Shown here one piece after another: positions 59,715 through 64,000 of a stretch of 64,000 nt of DNA. This stretch comes from Streptomyces cinnamoneus. Its GTDB lineage: Bacteria; Actinomycetota; Actinomycetes; Streptomycetales; Streptomycetaceae. Position numbers and translations under genes: made by a program. Where the stretch lies: the NCBI RefSeq assembly GCF_002939475.1, contig NZ_PKFQ01000001.1, positions 2,849,001 to 2,913,000 on the forward strand, read 5' to 3'. The notes below the pieces were generated by a model. That model made no database searches, was not told where the DNA came from, and saw only the letters and a list, made by a program, of their open reading frames with translations. Every line of letters begins with the position of its first letter. Position 1 is the first letter of the stretch.

Positions 59715-60953
59715 TCAGTCGCCGCCCTCCGGGCCCTCGGGGCCGGGTGCCCGCACGGCGTGGCCGAGGTCGAGCGTGGCCTCGGCGCCGCCGTCGGCGG
59801 GGTTGGCGAAGGCGAGGCGGGCGCCCAGCACCTTCGCCTGGCCCGCCGCGATCGTCAGACCCAGGCCGAGGCCGGAACCCGAGCCCGTGCGGAAGCGCTG
59901 CGGCCCGCCCGACAGCAGCGGCTCGGGAAAGCCCGGCCCCCGGTCGCGGACCCGTACGGTCCCCCCGTCGACCTCGACGACGACGGGAGCCGCGCCGTGC
60001 CGGAAGGCGTTGGTGACGAGGTTGGCCAGTATCCGCTCGACGCGCCGGGCGTCGGTCTCGACCAGGCAGTCCCGCAGGACGCGCACCTCCACCGGCCGCT
60101 GCCCGGGCACCCGGGCCGCCCGCACGGCCCGCCGCGTCAGGGCGCCCAGCTCGCGGACCTCCGGCTCGGCCCGCTCGGCGTCGCCGTCGAGGCGGGCCAC
60201 CTCCAGGACGTCCTCCAGGAGGGCGTGCACCCGCCCGGCCCGCTCCCGGACCATCTCGGCCGGCCGGCCCGGCGGCAGCAGCCCGGCGGCGGCCACCAGG
60301 CCGGCGACGGGGGTGCGCAGCTCGTGGGAGATGTTGGCGGTGACCTCGCGCTCGGCCTGGAGGCGGGCGGCCAGGGCGTCGGCCATGGTGTTGACCGCGT
60401 GGGTCAGCCGGGCGACCTCGTCCCTGCCGCCCCGGGGGGTGAGCCGGGCGGTGAGGTCGCCGTCGGCGATGCGCTCGGCGATGCGCGCGGAGGCGTTCAG
60501 CCGCCGGCCGACGGCGGCCGCCAGGGCGACGCCGACGAGCCCGGCGAAGGCGGTGCCGAGGCCGCCGGCCAGCCAGAGGATGCGGTCCAGCTCCTCGAGT
60601 TCGCGGTCCTGACGGGCGTAGGAATGCTTGAGGACGACGGTGTCGGCGCCGGACCGGGTGGCCGCCCACAGGGTCGGCTCGGGGCCGGAGCGGTCCAGGT
60701 AGGTGGCGCGTCTGCCCTTGTCGACGGCCTGGCGCAGGGGTGCCGGCAGGCGGGCCGGGTTGAGGATCAGGCGCGGCCGGTGGACGCCGGCGGCGTGGTC
60801 CTCGGCCGCCGTGACGAGCCGCTGGTCCAGCGCCTCCCGGGCGAGGTCCAACTGGGTGTCCGCCGTGCGGTGGTGGACGACGAGCCCGATGAGGACGGCG
60901 ACCAGCGCGGCGGTGGCGGTGATGGCCACCCCGATCTTCGTACGCAGTCCCAT
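59715..60953 (-). CDS. Orphan sensor histidine kinase
   Basis: This 412-residue kinase has a first helix (GVAITATAALVAVLIGLVV), an extracytoplasmic sensor domain (about 25-135), a second helix (ILWLAGGLGTAFAGLVGVALAAAVG), a HAMP domain, the phospho-acceptor H-box NISHELRTPVAGLV, an N-box RILANLVTNAFRHG, and G-boxes DRGPGFPEP and GSGSGLGLGLTIA. The start at 60953 is 70 bases from repeat copy B. No response regulator gene is adjacent; normally it would lie directly upstream. The partner is unknown. Confidence 0.9.
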   Translation of the reverse strand: MGLRTKIGVAITATAALVAVLIGLVVHHRTADTQLDLAREALDQRLVTAAEDHAAGVHRPRLILNPARLPAPLRQAVDKGRRATYLDRSGPEPTLWAATRSGADTVVLKHSYARQDRELEELDRILWLAGGLGTAFAGLVGVALAAAVGRRLNASARIAERIADGDLTARLTPRGGRDEVARLTHAVNTMADALAARLQAEREVTANISHELRTPVAGLVAAAGLLPPGRPAEMVRERAGRVHALLEDVLEVARLDGDAERAEPEVRELGALTRRAVRAARVPGQRPVEVRVLRDCLVETDARRVERILANLVTNAFRHGAAPVVVEVDGGTVRVRDRGPGFPEPLLSGGPQRFRTGSGSGLGLGLTIAAGQAKVLGARLAFANPADGGAEATLDLGHAVRAPGPEGPEGGD

Positions 60954-61023
60954 GGGTTCAGGGTCTCCTCGGCGGCCGACGCGGAAAACGAACGGACCGT
61001 GCTGCTGCTCCTGCCGTGCCGTC

Positions 61024-61131
61024 AGGGGGTGTCCGACGGGGCGGCACGGGCCCTGGGGCTCCCCCGGCCACCGCCGGGTGCCCCCAGCACCGGACACCGC
61101 AGGACGCGCACCGACCCATCGGACACCCCCT
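61024..61131. mobile_element. MITE-like element, copy B (108 bp)
   Basis: Terminal inverted repeats (61024-61058 and 61097-61131) begin AGGGGGTGTCCGA and match those of copy A closely. The left internal part (about 75 bases in copy A) is missing, leaving 38 bases between the arms, which include the shared CTCCCCCGGC and GGTGCCCCCAGC words. No ORF is present. It lies between the sensor kinase gene and a small secreted protein gene. Confidence 0.75.
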
Positions 61132-61660
61132 AACGCTGCGGCACGGACTGTTGCTGGGGGACGAAGAGCCGGAGGTCACCCAGCGCGCTCCGGCTCTTCG
61201 GTGTGATCCCGGCCGGCGGGCGGGGATCGGCGGCACTCCCCCCAGACGTACCCGTGTCGAAGACGACCGCCGCCCGGCTGTAGTAGGCGGAACGATCCTG
61301 CCGCACCAGACCGCTGAGGGTGACCCGGACCGGGTGGGGGTCGTCGCGGCAGCCCGGCTCGCACCAGGCGCCGGCCAGCGCGCCCGTCGCCTCCGCGATC
61401 GCGCCGCCCCAGCTGCGCCAGCGCAGGTCGAAGAGGCGGACGGAGTCGTTCGGGGCGAACGCGGCGGGGCGGCTCAGCGGCGGCCGGCCGGCGGCCTCCG
61501 CGACGAAGACCGGGGCCGCCGAGGGCGTCGGCGACAGGCCGGGGCCGCTGACCTTGAGGCCGCCGGCGTCGGCGCAGCCGCACAGCGTCGCGTTCAGCAG
61601 ACCGACGATGAGGGCCGCGGCGCCGAGGGTCACGGTCAGTGGTCGCACGAAGTTCCTCAT
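61130..61660 (-). CDS. Small secreted or membrane-tethered hypothetical protein
   Basis: This 176-residue protein has an N-terminal hydrophobic segment (PLTVTLGAAALIVGLLNATLCGCADAGG), with a Cys at about residue 29 that could be a lipobox cysteine, although LCGC is not a standard lipobox. The rest is polar with Trp-rich and Cys-containing segments (LRWRSWGGAIAEATGALAGAWCEPGCRDD). Its TAG stop is formed at the right edge of repeat copy B. It lies upstream of the sensor kinase, so it might be an associated lipoprotein. No known function. Confidence 0.65.
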   Translation of the reverse strand: MRNFVRPLTVTLGAAALIVGLLNATLCGCADAGGLKVSGPGLSPTPSAAPVFVAEAAGRPPLSRPAAFAPNDSVRLFDLRWRSWGGAIAEATGALAGAWCEPGCRDDPHPVRVTLSGLVRQDRSAYYSRAAVVFDTGTSGGSAADPRPPAGITPKSRSALGDLRLFVPQQQSVPQR

Positions 61661-61837
61661 GCCGGTGGGACGGAAGACGGGCCGGTCGGGCCGGTCTGGG
61701 CTGACGGATCGTACGCGCCGTACCGGTCGGGGCCGACAGTCGGGTCGGGCGGGGCGGGCGGGCCGGAGGTGGCCGGCGGGGGGATGCGGCCATTCGTGCC
61801 AAATGTAACCGGCGTGGCTGGTTCGCCGCCTGTGCCC

Positions 61838-61868
61838 TTGACCGATATCCGTCGTCGGCTCGTAGGAT
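61838..61868 (+). promoter_or_regulatory. Promoter of the GH89 gene
   Basis: TTGACC (61838-61843), a 19-base spacer and TAGGAT (61863-61868) fit a Streptomyces housekeeping promoter. The predicted start near 61875 leaves a leader of about 60 bases with GGAGG before the ATG. Confidence 0.55.
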
Positions 61869-61933
61869 CACCGCGCTCCAGTGGTCCGGGCCGGCACGTC
61901 GCCCCAGCGCAAGCGCAACGGTGGAGGTCACTC

Positions 61934-64000
61934 ATGCACATCGCCCGTCGCACGCTCCTCGGCGCGCTCGCCGGATCCGCCGCGCTCGGCGCGGTGGGGG
62001 CGGCCCCGGCGGCGGGCGCACCCGCCGCCCCCGGGGGCGCGGCCGCCGCGGCGCTCGCGCGACTGCTGCCGCGCCACCACCGGCAGGTCGTCTTCCGCCC
62101 GCTGCCCCGCCGGGACGGCGACGACGCCTTCCGGGTGTCCGGGCAGGAGGGCCGCGTCACCGTCGAGGGCAGCACGCCGGCGGTCCAGCTCACGGGCTTC
62201 CACTGGTACCTCAGACAGACCGCCGACGCCCACTTCTCCTGGTGCGGCGAGCAGACGGCCCTGCCCGACAAGCTCCCCGGCCTGCGCGCGCCGTTGGTGC
62301 GCAACGCCAACGTCCGCCACCGCTTCGCGCTCAACGACACCAACGACGGCTACACCGGCCCGTACCACGGCTGGGACTACTGGGAACGCGAGATCGACGT
62401 CCTGGCCCTGCACGGCTTCAACGAAGTGCTGGTCTACGCGGGCGCCGACGCCGTCTACCACCGCACTTTTATCGAACACGGTTACAGCGACGCGGATGTG
62501 CGCCGCTGGGTTCCCGGACCGGCCCACCAGCCGTGGTGGCTGATGCAGAACATGGCGTCGTTCGGCGGCCCCGTCTCCCGCGAACTGCTCGACCGGCGCG
62601 TGGCCCTCGCCCAGCGGATCGTGCGCCGGCTGCGGGAGCTGGGCATGACGCCGGTGTTCCCCGGCTACTACGGCACGGTGCCGCCGGACTTCGAGCGGCG
62701 CAACGAGGGGGCCCGCGTCATCGCCCAGGGCGACTGGCAGGGCTTCCCCCGCCCCGGCTGGCTCGACCCGCGCACCCCCCACTTCACGCGGGTGGCGCGG
62801 ACCTTCTACCGCGTGCAGCAGGAGCTGTACGGGCCCACGTCGATGTACAAGATGGACCTGCTGCACGAGGGCGGCTCCCCCGGCGACGTGCCCGTGGGCG
62901 ACGCCGCCCGGGCCGTGGAGAAGGCGCTGCGCACCGCCCACCCGGCCGCCACCTGGGCCATCCTCGGCTGGCAGAAGAACCCCCGGCGGGAGATCGTCGA
63001 GGCCGTCGACCGGTCCCGGATGCTCGTCCTGGACGGCATCCCCGACCACTACCCGAACGTCACCGACCGCGAGGCCGACTGGGACGGCACGCCCTACGCC
63101 TTCGGCACGATCTGGAACTTCGGCGGCCACACCGTCATGGGGGCCAACACCCGCGACTGGGCGGACCTCTACCACCGCTGGCGCACCAAGGACGGCAGTG
63201 CCCTCAGCGGCATCGCCCTGATGCCCGAGGCCGCCGACAACAACCCCGCCGCGCTGGCCCTCTTCGGCGACCTCGCCTGGACCGATGGGCCCGTCGACCT
63301 CGCCGACTGGTTCGGCCACTGGCCCCGCTACCGCTACGGGGGCGCCGACGCGAACGCCGTACGAGCCTGGGAGGTGCTGCGCCGCACCGCCTACGGCTGC
63401 ACCCGGGCCGACGGCTGGGGCGAGCAGGCGGACGGGCTCTTCGGCGCCCGCCCGGACCTGGCCGTCAACCGGGCGGGCTCCTGGTCGCCCCGCACGCTGC
63501 GCTACGACCCGGACGAGTTCGACAGGGCCCTGCCGGCGCTGCTGGCCGTCGCCCCCGCGCTGCGCGGCAGTTCCGCCTACCGCCACGACCTGATGGACGT
63601 GGCCCGGCAGTCGGTCGCCAACCGCAGCCGGCTGCTGCTGCCGCGGATCAAGGCCGCGTACGACGCGCGGGACCGAGGCCGTCTCGGCGAGCTGACGCGC
63701 CAGTGGCTGGACTGGATGGGCCTGCTGGAGGAGGTCGTCGCCACCGACGAGCGGCACCTGCTCGGCCGCTGGCTGGCCGACGCCCGCGCCTGGGGCTCCA
63801 CGCCCGCCGAGCGCGACCGGCTGGCCGTCGACGCCCTGTCCCTGCTGACCGTGTGGGGGCCCCGGGCCTCGGCCAACGGCGGCAAGCTGCACGACTACGC
63901 CAACCGCGAGTGGTCCGGCCTGGTCGGCGGGCTCTACCGGCTGCGCTGGAAGACCTACTTCGCCGAACTGGACGCGTCCCTGGCGGCGGGCCGCAAGCCG
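61934..64000 (+). CDS. Tat-exported alpha-N-acetylglucosaminidase (GH89), 3' end missing
   Basis: The frame is open for 689 codons to the right end of the window. The N-terminus MHIARRTLLGALAGSAALGA carries a twin-arginine signal (RRTLL) followed by a hydrophobic core and an Ala-rich cleavage region. The GH89 catalytic pair is visible as Glu312 (DLLHEGGSP) and Glu432 (ALMPEAADNNP), a 120-residue spacing close to that of the Clostridium enzyme. The sequence GFHWYLRQTADAHFSWCG and HDYANREWSGLVGGLYRLRWKTYF are typical. It removes terminal alpha-linked GlcNAc from extracellular glycans. GGAGG lies seven bases before the ATG. Confidence 0.92.
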   Translation, partial: MHIARRTLLGALAGSAALGAVGAAPAAGAPAAPGGAAAAALARLLPRHHRQVVFRPLPRRDGDDAFRVSGQEGRVTVEGSTPAVQLTGFHWYLRQTADAHFSWCGEQTALPDKLPGLRAPLVRNANVRHRFALNDTNDGYTGPYHGWDYWEREIDVLALHGFNEVLVYAGADAVYHRTFIEHGYSDADVRRWVPGPAHQPWWLMQNMASFGGPVSRELLDRRVALAQRIVRRLRELGMTPVFPGYYGTVPPDFERRNEGARVIAQGDWQGFPRPGWLDPRTPHFTRVARTFYRVQQELYGPTSMYKMDLLHEGGSPGDVPVGDAARAVEKALRTAHPAATWAILGWQKNPRREIVEAVDRSRMLVLDGIPDHYPNVTDREADWDGTPYAFGTIWNFGGHTVMGANTRDWADLYHRWRTKDGSALSGIALMPEAADNNPAALALFGDLAWTDGPVDLADWFGHWPRYRYGGADANAVRAWEVLRRTAYGCTRADGWGEQADGLFGARPDLAVNRAGSWSPRTLRYDPDEFDRALPALLAVAPALRGSSAYRHDLMDVARQSVANRSRLLLPRIKAAYDARDRGRLGELTRQWLDWMGLLEEVVATDERHLLGRWLADARAWGSTPAERDRLAVDALSLLTVWGPRASANGGKLHDYANREWSGLVGGLYRLRWKTYFAELDASLAAGRKP

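Overview
The window is chromosomal DNA from a high-GC actinomycete, almost certainly a Streptomyces. Third codon positions are nearly all G or C, start codons are often GTG, genes overlap by ATGA/GTGA, and the gene order (prs-rplY-pth, ppc, desaturase-TetR, tam/tamR, galT-galE-galK, rpfB-ksgA-ispE, tatD, rsmI, pmt) resembles, from memory, the core region around SCO3123-SCO3157 of S. coelicolor. No species call is possible without a search. No rRNA, tRNA, CRISPR array, prophage or intact insertion sequence was seen.

Layout. 1-15.2 kb: translation and central carbon genes (end of prs, rplY, pth, ppc), a fatty acyl desaturase coupled to a TetR repressor, the divergent trans-aconitate methyltransferase/TamR pair, the Leloir galactose operon, and a divergent sodium:solute symporter. 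Two orphan LuxR-type regulators with abnormal receiver domains flank the galactose block. 15.4-23.7 kb: a secreted/anchored beta-propeller protein, an ABC-F ATPase, an FtsX-type permease without a visible ATPase, and an acyltransferase. 23.7-34.6 kb: the coupled rpfB-ksgA-ispE operon, tatD, a zinc-ribbon protein, rsmI, a small secreted protein, a DMT transporter, a MecA_N-type penicillin-binding protein, and protein O-mannosyltransferase. 34.6-35.4 kb: a gap of about 740 bases without a recognisable gene but with tandem strong hairpins. 35.4-44.6 kb: an SDR, a serine beta-lactamase-like hydrolase, a CbiMQO cobalt/nickel ECF transporter, an MFS exporter fused to a winged-helix-like domain, a secreted HNH nuclease and a membrane CvpA/trypsin protease. 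44.8-51.4 kb: MMPL lipid exporter, its TetR regulator with two palindromic operators, a divergent tricorn-type protease, and a tiny Gln-rich protein. 51.5-64 kb: a Baeyer-Villiger monooxygenase/SDR operon with a divergent MerR, an MFS exporter with a divergent double-module Lrp regulator, exonuclease III, a GNAT, a DUF1269 protein, an orphan sensor kinase, a small secreted protein, and a Tat-exported GH89 alpha-N-acetylglucosaminidase that runs off the end.

The least expected non-coding structure is a pair of non-coding elements with matching 35-bp terminal inverted repeats (19397-19582 and 61024-61131). Their right ends supply the TAG stop codon of the adjacent minus-strand gene. A different 130-bp near-palindrome forms the end of the MerR gene (54815-54944). 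Several regulators have good candidate palindromic operators, and at least five genes have a -10 hexamer so close to the start codon that a leaderless transcript is likely.
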